Notes: generated by a model from the letters alone, not told the origin. 64,000 bases of DNA from Kineosporiaceae bacterium SCSIO 59966 (GCA_020881835.1 CP052876.1:1302001-1366000), one strand, 5' to 3'; shown: positions 18,383 through 26,411, counted from the stretch's first letter. Numbers and translations: made by a program.

Positions 18383-18781
18383 ATGAGTGGCATGCGGATC
18401 GGTGAGGTGGCTCAGGCGTCGGGCACGACAGCTAAGACCCTGCGGTACTACGAGGACGTCGGACTCCTCCCCGACCCCGACCGCAGCCCGGCGGGGTACC
18501 GGGACTACGGCCCCGAGGTGCTCGACCGGCTGCACTTCATCCGCCGGGGCCAAGCCGCCGGGCTGACCCTGGCCCAGATCGGCCAGGTGCTGGCCATCCG
18601 AGACCGGGGCCAGGCCCCCTGCCAGCACGTCACCGACCTGCTCGACACCCGCCTCGCGGTCATCGACCGGCAGCTCGCCGAGCTCGCGCAGCTACGCACC
18701 ACGATCGCCATCCTGCGCGAGCACGCCACCACCGGCGACCCGGCCACATGCTCCCCCGAGGACGTCTGCCGCTACCTGTGA
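18383..18781 (+). CDS. merR: MerR-family heavy-metal-responsive regulator
   Basis: Activator/repressor that twists the merA promoter on metal binding. An N-terminal MerR helix-turn-helix (MRIGEVAQASGTTAKTLRYYEDVGLL) is followed by a dimerisation helix (VTDLLDTRLAVIDRQLAELAQL). Counting from MRIGEVA, Cys77, Cys120 and Cys126 are the candidate metal ligands. The last spacing (C-x5-C) is shorter than in Tn501 MerR, so it may be a relative of the ZntR/CadR group. Starts at 18,383 (MSGMRIGE) and 18,392 (MRIGE) are both possible. Adjacency to merA makes mercury the likeliest inducer. Confidence 0.85.
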   Translation: MSGMRIGEVAQASGTTAKTLRYYEDVGLLPDPDRSPAGYRDYGPEVLDRLHFIRRGQAAGLTLAQIGQVLAIRDRGQAPCQHVTDLLDTRLAVIDRQLAELAQLRTTIAILREHATTGDPATCSPEDVCRYL

Positions 18782-18817
18782 CCCGCGAAGGTCACCGGCC
18801 CGTGGCACCATCGCGAC

Positions 18818-18958
18818 ATGGCCGATGACACCCAGCAACGATGCTCGTGCTGCGGCCGCCAGCGGCCACGAAGGTCGCTCCACGCACTCGGGAGCGAACC
18901 GGCCTACATCTGCCGAAGGTGCGCGCTCTGGGTCGCCCTTCACATCGCTCGCGACTGA
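18818..18958 (+). CDS. Small cysteine-rich (zinc-ribbon-like) protein
   Basis: A 46-residue ORF starting MADDTQQRCSCCGRQRPRR and continuing to YICRRCALWVALHIARD. Two cysteine knuckles (CSCC near residue 9 and CRRC near residue 33) would form one four-Cys metal site. It starts 37 bp after merR with no obvious ribosome site, in the same direction. It is not a known mer protein to me; it could be a metal-binding accessory protein or a remnant of a larger zinc-ribbon gene. Coding status rests on the cysteine pattern and position. Confidence 0.45.
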   Translation: MADDTQQRCSCCGRQRPRRSLHALGSEPAYICRRCALWVALHIARD

Positions 18959-19180
18959 ACGACTCCGCCCGCAACGCGGGCACGCCGCCGGCCGCGGCGA
19001 ACATCGTCGGATGGTGCGCGAAGGAACCAAAGGGCGCGAATGACGACCAATCATCACGCCGCCAGCGCGATCGCGGGCGCCCGTTGCCGCACTCCTCATC
19101 CGACGGTCTGAGCTCCACCGCCTGGCAGCGGTCCGAAGCCTGGAGAGGGCATCGGAGCCGGACGGGACCCCCTAACGCTC
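18959..19180. other. Non-coding spacer between the mer genes and the IS1380-type element
   Basis: I see no convincing gene here. The frames open in this stretch are shadow frames without recognisable motifs. It lies within the transposon. Confidence 0.5.
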
Positions 19181-20823
19181 AGCCCTGATCCACCGCGTTG
19201 ATTCGGCTGGGGTGACTTCGGTGGCCTGATGAGGTCGGTCGGTGTCGTGGGCGTGGCTGGTCCGCCGGCCTGCACCGGCTCTTCCACGTCGGGTTCCTCG
19301 AGTCGCGCCCTGCTGGGGCTGGATGGTCAGGTCGTTGCCAGGGTGGGTGGGCCGGTCGCGGCCGTCCACAGCGACTCCCATCCGGGTGCCCAGGGCCAGT
19401 CGGCGGGCATGTGGAGGTCGAGCCTGCGGGCGGTCGAGGCGATCCGGGCGGGGACGTCGATGATCTTCTTGCGCAGGCTGGCCCATCTGGCCTTGGCCAT
19501 GTCTGCTGCGACGGCGGTCGCACGGGCCAGGTTGAACGCGATCACCGCCAGGGCGACCCAGGCGGCGTTCGCCGCGTATCGCCCGCTGGGCAGGTGGGCC
19601 AGCGCGTTGTCTTTGAGCTCGGCGATGACCTGCTCGACGATCGCGTGGTCGCGGTGACGTTCGTCGGCCTCGATGGTCGAGAACGTGCTGTTGGTGATGA
19701 AGGCGTGGTGGCGGTAGGTGGCGAACAGCTCACCCTGCTCGGTCCCATCGCAGGCGAACGGCTGGAGGCGTTTCACGCGGCGGACGATGAGCCGGCAGGT
19801 GACGTGCTCGCCCCTGCGGCGGGAGGTGAACGCGGTGAACGGGATCTCGGCGACCTCGGCGTGGGAGACCCACCGCTGCTCGGCCTCGTCGTAGATCGCG
19901 TCCGGGTAGGAGATCGGCTGCCACGCGTCGGCGGGGATGCTGGCGATCGCTGCGGTGACGGTCTTGGTCATCCGGGCGGTGACCGAGAACCACGCCTGGT
20001 GCCTGATCGCGGTGCCGACGAACGCCCACCCGTAGTAGGCCGAGTCCGCCCGGGCCAGGATCCGGCCCGCCACGCCAGCGGCGCGGGCGGTGGTGATGGC
20101 CTGGGCCAGCAGCCGCCCCGCGCCCTTGGCCGAGGCGGTGTTCCCCGACCGGAGCCTCGCGCCGGCGATCACCGGCGCGGCCAGCGGGGTCGAGACCGTG
20201 GCGAGCTGGATGTTCAGGCCACGCTGCTTGGTGTACCCGAACGCGGCGCCCTGCTTGGCGTAGCCGTGGACCTCCCGCACCGTGTCATCGACATCGACCG
20301 TGGCGATCCCGCCGGCGTCCGCGCCGGCCAGCAGGCCCGGGACCCGCACCGCCAGGCCCGCCACCAGGTTGGCGTTGACCTTGTCGAGCTGCTGGACGTG
20401 CCCGTGGGTGAACGACCGCAGGAACGTGCCCAGCGTGGACGGTGCGCGGACCCCACCGAACACCTTCATCATCCCACCGTGCCGCAGCAGGTCCATGTCA
20501 TCGATGCAGTCCGCACCGGCCAGCATCCCGCCGACCACACACGCCGCCTTCACCGCCGCGTTCGGCGAAGGCACCGTCACCTCCTCCAGCAGGCCGTACA
20601 GGCCGGCGGTCTCGGCCAGCCGCAACGCAGGGACCAGGCCCGCCGACGACACCAGGTTCGGGTCATCGAAGACCGGCCGGATCATGTGAGAAGGTTTCAC
20701 TTGCGAGGTGCTCCTCTTGAGCGGTTGGACGTAGACGTCGCAATCGACATCCTCCCAGCTCAAGAGGGCATTCTCGCCCTACGCCACGCTCACACCGCCG
20801 AACCCAGTCGGTGGATCAGGGCT
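19181..20823 (-). mobile_element. IS1380-family insertion sequence
   Basis: A perfect 15-bp inverted repeat (AGCCCTGATCCACCG) bounds the element at 19,181-19,195 and 20,809-20,823, with one transposase gene between. GCTCAG occurs at both junctions (19,177-19,182 and 20,821-20,826). The target duplication is therefore somewhere within 3-6 bp, and the exact edges are ambiguous by a few bases. It lies inside the mer/cad transposon. Confidence 0.85.
19327..20700 (-). CDS. IS1380-family DDE transposase
   Basis: A 457-residue transposase. The DDE residues are visible in ATVDVDDTV (first Asp), ARADSAYYG (second Asp) and EQVIAELKDNALAHLPSGR (Glu, in the family YREKK-like region). GTG 20,700 is preferred over the longer frame because GAGGAG lies about 10 nt upstream and the N terminus VKPSHMIRPVFDDPNLVSS fits the family. 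The gene appears intact, so this element may still be mobile. Confidence 0.88.
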   Translation of the reverse strand: MKPSHMIRPVFDDPNLVSSAGLVPALRLAETAGLYGLLEEVTVPSPNAAVKAACVVGGMLAGADCIDDMDLLRHGGMMKVFGGVRAPSTLGTFLRSFTHGHVQQLDKVNANLVAGLAVRVPGLLAGADAGGIATVDVDDTVREVHGYAKQGAAFGYTKQRGLNIQLATVSTPLAAPVIAGARLRSGNTASAKGAGRLLAQAITTARAAGVAGRILARADSAYYGWAFVGTAIRHQAWFSVTARMTKTVTAAIASIPADAWQPISYPDAIYDEAEQRWVSHAEVAEIPFTAFTSRRRGEHVTCRLIVRRVKRLQPFACDGTEQGELFATYRHHAFITNSTFSTIEADERHRDHAIVEQVIAELKDNALAHLPSGRYAANAAWVALAVIAFNLARATAVAADMAKARWASLRKKIIDVPARIASTARRLDLHMPADWPWAPGWESLWTAATGPPTLATT

Positions 20824-21134
20824 CAGTGGTCCGCCCTCGCAGCGGTTGCGGTCGGTCCAGTTGTCCGTCCCGTAGGAGGAACCCGTTGCGGAGGCGGTGC
20901 AGGTCATCGGCGGAAACCCACGCCCGAATGTTCGCAAGACCGCCCGAGAAGGGTTGTCCGGTGACGGTGCGTCATATGGGACGGCCTGTCGTCCCGTAAA
21001 CGAACGATTCCGCTACAGCGATGACGAGGGTGCGTTGCCCTGTCCAGGATGCTTGACGCTTCGCGGCTCTCAACCCACGGCGTTTGTAGCGGAACTCAGT
21101 GCCGGATTCTATGGCTCGATACTTCCAGTGCTGG
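20824..21134. other. Non-coding transposon segment holding a putative res site
   Basis: No gene seen. Three related motifs, CGCTACA (21,011-21,017), its inverse TGTAGCG (21,085-21,091) and CGCTACA (21,143-21,149), lie just before and at the 5' end of the resolvase gene. That is where res subsites occur in Tn402- and Tn3-type elements. Confidence 0.4.
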
Positions 21135-21758
21135 ATGAGTATCGCTACAGTCAGTACCGTGGGGCATCTGCTGGGTTATGCGCGTGTGTCGACGACTGAT
21201 CAGGACGCTGCGCTGCAGGTCGATGCGCTGACTGCCGCGGGGTGTTACCGGGTCTTCGTCGACACGATCTCTGGCTCCCTGGATCACCGTCCCGAGCTGA
21301 CGAAGCTGATGGACCAGTTGCGCCCGGGGGACACGCTGGTGGTGTGGCGGCTGGACCGGTTGGGTCGCTCGATCCGGCATCTTATCGACCAGCTGCAGAT
21401 CTTGTCCGAGGAGGGCGTGGGGTTCCGCTCCTTGCAGGAGACGATCGACACGACCTCCTCGGGCGGGCGGCTGGTGTTCCACGTCTTCGCCGCGCTGGCC
21501 GAGTTCGAACGTGACCTGATCCGTGAGCGCACCAACGCAGGACTGGCCGCCGCCCGGGCCCGTGGCCGCAAAGGCGGGCGACCGCCCGCACTGTCGCCGG
21601 ACCAGGTCAAGGCGGCCCGTCGGATGTATGAGCAGAATGAGATGACGGTGGCGAAGATCGGTGCGGTCCTGGGCGTCAGCCGCGCCACCATCTACCGCGC
21701 GCTCAACCGCCAAAGTGTCCCAGTGGTCGAACCACGACAGTCGAGAAGCGCCGTGTAG
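21135..21758 (+). CDS. Serine resolvase of the transposon (TniR-like)
   Basis: Site-specific recombinase resolving cointegrates. The N-terminal catalytic domain has the nucleophile motif YARVSTTDQDAALQ and the arginine helix VVWRLDRLGRSIRHL, then the long E helix (FAALAEFERDLIRERT). A C-terminal helix-turn-helix follows (MTVAKIGAVLGVSRATIYRAL). The start is uncertain: ATG 21,099, ATG 21,135 and GTG 21,159 are all in frame, and conserved sequence begins at GHLLGYARVST. It lies 3 bp before the tniA remnant. Confidence 0.88.
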   Translation: MSIATVSTVGHLLGYARVSTTDQDAALQVDALTAAGCYRVFVDTISGSLDHRPELTKLMDQLRPGDTLVVWRLDRLGRSIRHLIDQLQILSEEGVGFRSLQETIDTTSSGGRLVFHVFAALAEFERDLIRERTNAGLAAARARGRKGGRPPALSPDQVKAARRMYEQNEMTVAKIGAVLGVSRATIYRALNRQSVPVVEPRQSRSAV

Positions 21759-21761
21759 GTC

Positions 21762-21954
21762 ATGGACGCGGCCGGGCGCTGGCAGATCCTCAGGCTTCAC
21801 GTCGAGGACCAGATCCCGCTCGCCGCCCTGGCCCGGGACACCGGTGTCGGGCTGCGCACCCTGGAGCGCTGGCACGCCCGCTACCGCACCGAGGGGTACA
21901 CGGGCCTCGGTACGCGAAGACGCGCTGATGCCGGCAGCCATCACCTGCCTGAGG
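21762..21954 (+). pseudogene. tniA transposase, 5' fragment
   Basis: Begins MDAAGRWQILRLHVEDQIPLAALARDTGVGLRTLERWHARYRT (two parts of a helix-turn-helix), the usual N-terminal DNA-binding domain of TniA/Mu-type integrases. It is cut off by the IS3-type element at 21,955. The segment carrying the first catalytic Asp is missing; the gene resumes at 23,273 well into the catalytic core. Deletion therefore accompanied or followed the IS insertion. Confidence 0.8.
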
Positions 21955-22017
21955 TGTGGGGGTCTCGACGGACAGTGGCCCGATAGGGAGAATGTCTCCT
22001 GGAAGGGGAGGGCCGTT

Positions 22018-22302
22018 ATGGCAAAGTACAGGAAGTTCACGCCTGAGTACCGCGAGGAGGCGGTGAAGCAGGTGGTGGAGTCGAGCAGGCCGATTGCGGA
22101 AGTCGCCCGGGATCTTGGTATCAATGCGGGGACGTTGGGTAACTGGGTCGCGAAGTACCGTGAACAGCATCCTGTGAGTGAGGAGTTGTCGGTGCCGGAG
22201 CGGGCGCGGCTACGCGAGCTGGAGAGGGAGGCCCGTGAGTTGCGGCTGGAAGTGGCCTTCCTAAAAAAAGCCGCGGCCTACTTCGCGAGGGAGGAGCAGT
22301 GA
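22018..22302 (+). CDS. IS3-family OrfA
   Basis: A 94-residue helix-turn-helix protein (KYRKFTPEYREEAVKQVVESS; IAEVARDLGINAGTLGNWVAKY) with a leucine-zipper-like helix. A run of seven A at 22,263-22,269 forms the slippery heptamer A-AAA-AAA in the OrfA frame. A -1 shift there enters the orfB frame, which is open from that point, so an OrfAB fusion transposase is expected. Confidence 0.87.
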   Translation: MAKYRKFTPEYREEAVKQVVESSRPIAEVARDLGINAGTLGNWVAKYREQHPVSEELSVPERARLRELEREARELRLEVAFLKKAAAYFAREEQ

Positions 22303-23237
22303 GCGAGCGTTACGCGTTCATTGCCGCGGAGCAGGACTACTACGCCTCCCAGGCTCGTGCCGGCGCACCGGTGGAGCAGCTGCCGCTGACCCGGATGTGC
22401 ACCGTGTTGGAGGTGTCCCGCTCGGGCTACTACGACTGGTGCAAGGCCCTGCCCTCGGCGCGGGCGCTGCGCCGGGCCAAGGTCACCGAGCACGTGCACG
22501 CCGCGTTCGCTGCCGGCCGCGGCACGTACGGAGCGCGGCGGGTGCACGCGGTGCTGTCCCGCAGCGAGGACCCCGAGGTCGCCAGCGCCGGGCTGGACCT
22601 GGTCAGGGACATCATGCGCACCGAGAACCTGGTGGCCTGCCAGCCGCGGGCCTACCGGAGGACCACGGTGCGCGACGGCCAGGACCACGGCAGGGTCGCC
22701 GACCACCTGCGGCGGGACTTCACCGCCAAGGCGCCGGGGTGCAAGCTCGTCGGCGACATCAGCTTCGTGCGCACCTGGGAGGGCTGGCTATACCTGGCGA
22801 CCGTGATCGACTGCTACTCCAAGGCCGTCGTCGGGTGGTCGATGGCCGAGCACATGCGCACCGACCTCATCTGTGACGCCCTGGATATGGCCGCCACAAA
22901 CGTGACGTTCTCCGAGGGCGCGGTCTTTCACTCCGACCGGGGAAGCCAGTATACGAGCGAGCAGTTCGCGAAGCACTTGGATAGGCACGGCCTGACGCCG
23001 TCGATGGGCAGGACCGGGGTGTGCTGGGACAATGCCCTGGCGGAAAGCTTCTTCGGCGCCGCGAAGAACGAGCTGGTGTACCGCACTGTGTTCCCGACCC
23101 GGAAAAGGGCCCGCGCAGCTATTGCCGAGTACATCGAAGTGTTCTACAATCGTCGACGTCTTCACTCGGGTCTGGGCTACAAGACTCCGTCCGAGGTCGT
23201 CGACGAGTACAAGCAAAACCACTCAGCCGCCGCATGA
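22299..23237 (+). CDS. IS3-family OrfB (DDE catalytic part)
   Basis: A 312-residue integrase-core protein. The DDE residues appear in KLVGDISFVRT (first Asp), VFHSDRGSQYTS (second Asp) and CWDNALAESFFGAAKNEL (Glu region). The C-terminal YIEVFYNRRRLHSGLGYKTPSE is diagnostic of IS3. It overlaps orfA by 4 bp and is probably made mainly as a frameshifted fusion. Confidence 0.9.
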   Translation: MSERYAFIAAEQDYYASQARAGAPVEQLPLTRMCTVLEVSRSGYYDWCKALPSARALRRAKVTEHVHAAFAAGRGTYGARRVHAVLSRSEDPEVASAGLDLVRDIMRTENLVACQPRAYRRTTVRDGQDHGRVADHLRRDFTAKAPGCKLVGDISFVRTWEGWLYLATVIDCYSKAVVGWSMAEHMRTDLICDALDMAATNVTFSEGAVFHSDRGSQYTSEQFAKHLDRHGLTPSMGRTGVCWDNALAESFFGAAKNELVYRTVFPTRKRARAAIAEYIEVFYNRRRLHSGLGYKTPSEVVDEYKQNHSAAA

Positions 23238-23272
23238 AACAGCAAATGTCACCGTCCGCTTAAGATCCACCA

Positions 23273-24097
23273 GCCCAGAACACCGCCTTGGCGCTGCGCC
23301 AGGCGATCTGGCACAAGGCCGTCCTCTCCTGGCCGATGTGCGGCCTGCCCGATGTGCTCTACGTCGATCACGGCAGCGACTTCATCAGCAACCAACTCAC
23401 CGGCACGGCCGTGGACCTGCATATCCGGCTCATCCACTCTGCTGTCGCTCGTCCTCAGGGTCGCGGCAAGGTGGAGAGGATCTTCGGGACCGTGAACACC
23501 GAGCTGCTGGCTGGTCTGCCTGGGTACATCGCCGAGGGCCACCCCTGGCCAACGCCAAAGCTGTCCCTGGCTGAGCTCGACGCTGCGCTGGAGGAGTTCG
23601 TGATCACCTACAACGACCGGACTCACAGCGAGCTCGGCACCTCCCCGCGCGCTGCCTGGATCGCCGATGGCTGGCTACCGCGCATGCCGGAGAGCCTGGA
23701 GGACCTCGACGGGCTGCTGCTCACCGTCGCCCAGACCAGGGTGGTGCGCCGCGATGGCATCCACTTCCAGGGCCTGCGCTACATCTCCCCGACCCTGGCT
23801 GGCTATGTCGGCCGGGCGGTCGTGATCCGTTACGACCCCAGGGACATCACCGAGATCCGCGTGTTCGACCACGAGGAGTTCGTCTGTAAGGCCATCAACC
23901 AGGACCACCACGACCAGAAGGTCAGCCTCAAGGAGGTCCAGGCCTCCCGCAACGCCCGGCGCCGGGCGTTGCGGGAGGGCATCAACGAGCGGATCGCCGT
24001 CGTGGCCACCCACACCACCGAAACGCCACCAGCGACCGAGGCGCCGCCACCGGCGCCACGGCGGAAGTTGAAGGTTTACAGAGAGGACCTAAGGTGA
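23273..24097 (+). pseudogene. tniA transposase, 3' fragment (second Asp, Glu and Mu-type C-terminal domain)
   Basis: The open frame directly right of the IS3-type end reads ALRQAIWHKAV, then DVLYVDHGSDFISNQL (second Asp) and GRGKVERIFGTVN (catalytic Glu). A Mu-transposase-like C-terminal domain follows (LRYISPTLAGYVGRAVVIRYDPRDITEIRVF) with a basic tail for contact with the ATPase. The first Asp is missing, so no active transposase can be made from this copy. An internal start near 23,288 might still give a fragment. The end overlaps tniB by 4 bp. Confidence 0.82.
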
Positions 24098-24912
24098 GTC
24101 AGCGCTTCATCGTGACCAAAGAACACCGCCGCTTCACCGAGTTCGCCGACGCCGTGCGGCGCGGGCACACCATCGGCCTGTGCTTTGGCCCAGCCGGCGT
24201 GGGCAAGACGCTCTCCGCGCGCCGCTACGCCCGCTGGGACAAGGTCCACGACCTGCTGACCTACTGGGGACCGCGCTCCGACAGTGACGCGCAGGTCTAC
24301 GCTGCGCTGGCCAAGAGCCGCACCGTGCTCTACACCCCCAGCGTGCTGACCACGCCACGAGCCTTGAAGGACGAACTCGACCAGGTCATCACCCGCACCA
24401 ACATCTGCATCGAGCAGCACCTCGCGCCGGCCGGGCAGGTCACGCCAGAGACGCGCGGATGGCGCCACAGCAGGAACTACGTGGAGCTGGTCATCGTCGA
24501 TGAGTCCGAACGCCTCCGCCCCACCGCAATGGAACTGCTGCGCGATCGCTACGACCGAGAAAACCTTGCCCTCATCCTGATCGGCATGCCCGGTCTGGAG
24601 AAGCAGTTCAGCCACTATCCCCAGTTCTACAGCCGCGTCGGCTTCGCCCACCAGTACCGGCCCCTGGGCAAGGAGGAACTGCTCTTCGTCCTGCAACGGC
24701 ATTGGCGCGCCCTCGGTAAGATCCTCGACCCAGAGGACTTCACCGACGCCCAAGCCATCGCCGCCATCGCCCGGATCACCCGAGGTAACTTCCGGCTTCT
24801 GGAACGACTCTCCCCCCAGATCGAGCGCGTCCTGAAGATCAACGAACTCGACACCATCACCAACGACGTCATCGAAGCCGCCGCCAGCACTCTCGTCATC
24901 GGCGTCAGTTGA
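24094..24912 (+). CDS. AAA+ ATPase, TniB/TnsC/MuB-like transposition regulator
   Basis: A 272-residue ATPase that selects target DNA and activates the transposase. It has Walker A GPAGVGKTLSARRYA near residue 35, Walker B VELVIVDESERL near residue 130, a sensor-like LALILIGMPGLEKQF and a C-terminal helical lid (IARITRGNFRLLERL). Its GTG start overlaps the tniA stop, giving a coupled pair. There is no TniQ/TnsD-type target selector or Cas gene nearby. Confidence 0.85.
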   Translation: MSQRFIVTKEHRRFTEFADAVRRGHTIGLCFGPAGVGKTLSARRYARWDKVHDLLTYWGPRSDSDAQVYAALAKSRTVLYTPSVLTTPRALKDELDQVITRTNICIEQHLAPAGQVTPETRGWRHSRNYVELVIVDESERLRPTAMELLRDRYDRENLALILIGMPGLEKQFSHYPQFYSRVGFAHQYRPLGKEELLFVLQRHWRALGKILDPEDFTDAQAIAAIARITRGNFRLLERLSPQIERVLKINELDTITNDVIEAAASTLVIGVS

Positions 24913-24933
24913 CCGGGGCCCGCCACATATCAC

Positions 24934-24968
24934 CTACAGAACCCCGCCATTTAACGGCGCAAGCCACA
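24934..24968 (-). repeat. Right terminal inverted repeat of the mer/cad transposon
   Basis: On the minus strand it starts TGTGGCTTGCGCCGTTA. It encodes the last residues (CGLRR) and the TAA stop of the truncated ylbE. Confidence 0.85.
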
Positions 24969-26411
24969 GGCCACCGCCGCCGTGAAGCACTGTGCCGGCG
25001 GGTTCACCAGCCCCGCGCCGACCTGCCCGGTACCGGGCACCTTGCCGGCGATGCCGGTGTTGATCTGCGGCAGGATGCCGGTCCGCGCCACCGCGGTCAC
25101 GTCGATCCCGACCGGGGTGCCGCGGAAGCCGAGGATCGGCACCTGGAAGGCGGGGTGCTCGGCGAGGGTGATGTCGTACATCCGCCGGGTGGTGGCGAGG
25201 GCGAAGTCCGCGTCGCCGCCCACGAACGCGGTGATCGCCGGGGCGGCGGCCATCGCGAACCCGCCGATGCCCGCGGTCTCGGTGATCGCCGAGTCGCCGA
25301 TGTCGGGGTTGGCGTCCTCCTCGGTGTAGTCGCCGAGGAACAGCCCGTCGGGCACCTCCGCCGGGCCGGTGAACCACTGGTCGCCGGTGCCGGAGACCTG
25401 GATGCCGAACTCCGTGCCGTTGCGGGCCATCGCCACGACCAGCGTCGAGCCGGGCACATCCCGGCCGGCGTCCAGGGCCAGCTTGCAGGCGGGCATGACG
25501 AGGTTGAGGAAGAAGTGGTCGTTGCCGTTGCAGAACCGGACGACGTCCGCGACGTCGCCGGGGTCGGCGCCGAGCTCGAGGAGCTCGGGGACCAGCTCGC
25601 GGACCAGCATCATCGTGCCGGCCCGGTTGCGGTTGTGGCCCTCGTCGCCCATCTGCAGCATCTGGGCGATGATCGCCCGGACGTCGAGCGGCCCGGCGTC
25701 CGAGGCGGCCCGCCGCCGGACGGCCTGCTGCAGCAACGGCCCGAGCACGCCGGACATCCACCGCAGCCGCTCGGTGACCTCCTCGCCGTAGGCGCCGTAG
25801 CGCAGCACCTTGCCGAGGCCCTCGTTGAGGGAGCAGTAGGCGGTGCGCCCGCTGGCGGGGTCGGTCAGCTCGAACACCCACATGCCCGGACTGATGACGC
25901 CGGCCATCGGGCCGACCGCGGCGTGGTGGTGGCAGGGGTCCAGGACGACGTCGGTGCCGTCGGCGAGCCGGCCGGCGGACAGCTGGGCCTGCGCGTCCTC
26001 GGGGCTGTCGGCGAGGCCCTCGAAGAGCATCGCGCCGATGAGGGCGCCGCGCATCGGACCGCTGGCGGTGTCCCACGTCAGCGGGGGGCCGGCGTGGAAG
26101 AACGTGCCGCGCGGCAGCGGCAGCGCCTGGTCGGCGGGCAGCACGTCGGTGAGTACCGCGCCGGAGGCCAGCACGCGCTCGATCGCCGTCCGGTTCGCCT
26201 CCTCGACCCGGGGGTCGGTCAGGACGGCGCGCAGGGCGTCGGCGTCCGCGATCGGCGGCCGCCAGTCGACCCGGTCGGCGGTGACGGCCTGCGCCTCCAG
26301 GGCGTCGGCGAACAGGTCGACGCCGGTGGTGACGACCCGTTGCGGGCCGGCGAGCAGTGCCTCGACGGAGGGGGCGAGGGGGGACGGGGCGAGGGGGGAC
26401 GGCGTGGTCAT
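24951..26411 (-). CDS. YlbE/AllG-like DUF1116 protein, C-terminal tail replaced by transposon DNA
   Basis: DUF1116 proteins accompany FdrA. In E. coli, FdrA-YlbE-YlbF have been assigned as the oxamate (oxalurate) carbamoyltransferase of allantoin breakdown. This 486-residue protein has the family segments FHAGPPLTWDTASGPMRGA, DPCHHHAAVGPMAGVISPGMWVFE, MGDEGHNRNRAGTMML and NDHFFLNLVMPACKLALDA. The last five residues and TAA come from the transposon end; the native tail lies at 15,642-15,677. Only about a dozen tail residues are lost, so activity may survive. A short low-complexity N terminus (PSPLAPSPLAPS) reflects a G-rich repeat. It overlaps fdrA by 4 bp and is last in a three-gene operon. 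Confidence 0.87.
   Translation of the reverse strand: MTTPSPLAPSPLAPSVEALLAGPQRVVTTGVDLFADALEAQAVTADRVDWRPPIADADALRAVLTDPRVEEANRTAIERVLASGAVLTDVLPADQALPLPRGTFFHAGPPLTWDTASGPMRGALIGAMLFEGLADSPEDAQAQLSAGRLADGTDVVLDPCHHHAAVGPMAGVISPGMWVFELTDPASGRTAYCSLNEGLGKVLRYGAYGEEVTERLRWMSGVLGPLLQQAVRRRAASDAGPLDVRAIIAQMLQMGDEGHNRNRAGTMMLVRELVPELLELGADPGDVADVVRFCNGNDHFFLNLVMPACKLALDAGRDVPGSTLVVAMARNGTEFGIQVSGTGDQWFTGPAEVPDGLFLGDYTEEDANPDIGDSAITETAGIGGFAMAAAPAITAFVGGDADFALATTRRMYDITLAEHPAFQVPILGFRGTPVGIDVTAVARTGILPQINTGIAGKVPGTGQVGAGLVNPPAQCFTAAVACGLRR

Larger units (their letters stand above)
21955..23272 (+). mobile_element. IS3-family insertion sequence
   Basis: Carries overlapping orfA and orfB. Imperfect inverted ends are recognisable at 21,955-21,979 and 23,248-23,272, sharing CGGAC and GTG blocks with TG/CA tips. 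No 3-bp target duplication is seen (AGG on the left, GCC on the right), consistent with an IS-adjacent deletion of the middle of tniA. Confidence 0.75.
15678..24968. mobile_element. Composite mer/cad transposon of the tni (Tn402/Tn5053-like) type, 9,291 bp
   Basis: The element is bounded by 35-bp imperfect inverted repeats (29/35 identical) with TGT/ACA tips, as in transposons using a TniA/TnsB/MuA-class transposase. Inside are cmtR-cadD (cadmium/lead), merA and merR (mercury), a small Cys-rich ORF, an IS1380-type insertion, a serine resolvase with a putative res region, tniA (disrupted) and tniB. Resolvase, DDE transposase and AAA ATPase in this order recall Tn5053-type mercury transposons, here with actinobacterial proteins. 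The element interrupts ylbE. No 5-bp target duplication is seen, only GGC at both edges. The transposase is broken, so it is no longer autonomous. Confidence 0.85.

Noticed and set aside
21135-24912. CRISPR-associated transposon (CAST) or Tn7-like element
   Set aside because: The DDE transposase plus AAA ATPase looked suggestive, but there is no tniQ/tnsD or cas gene. A resolvase is present, which fits Tn402/Tn5053-type elements.
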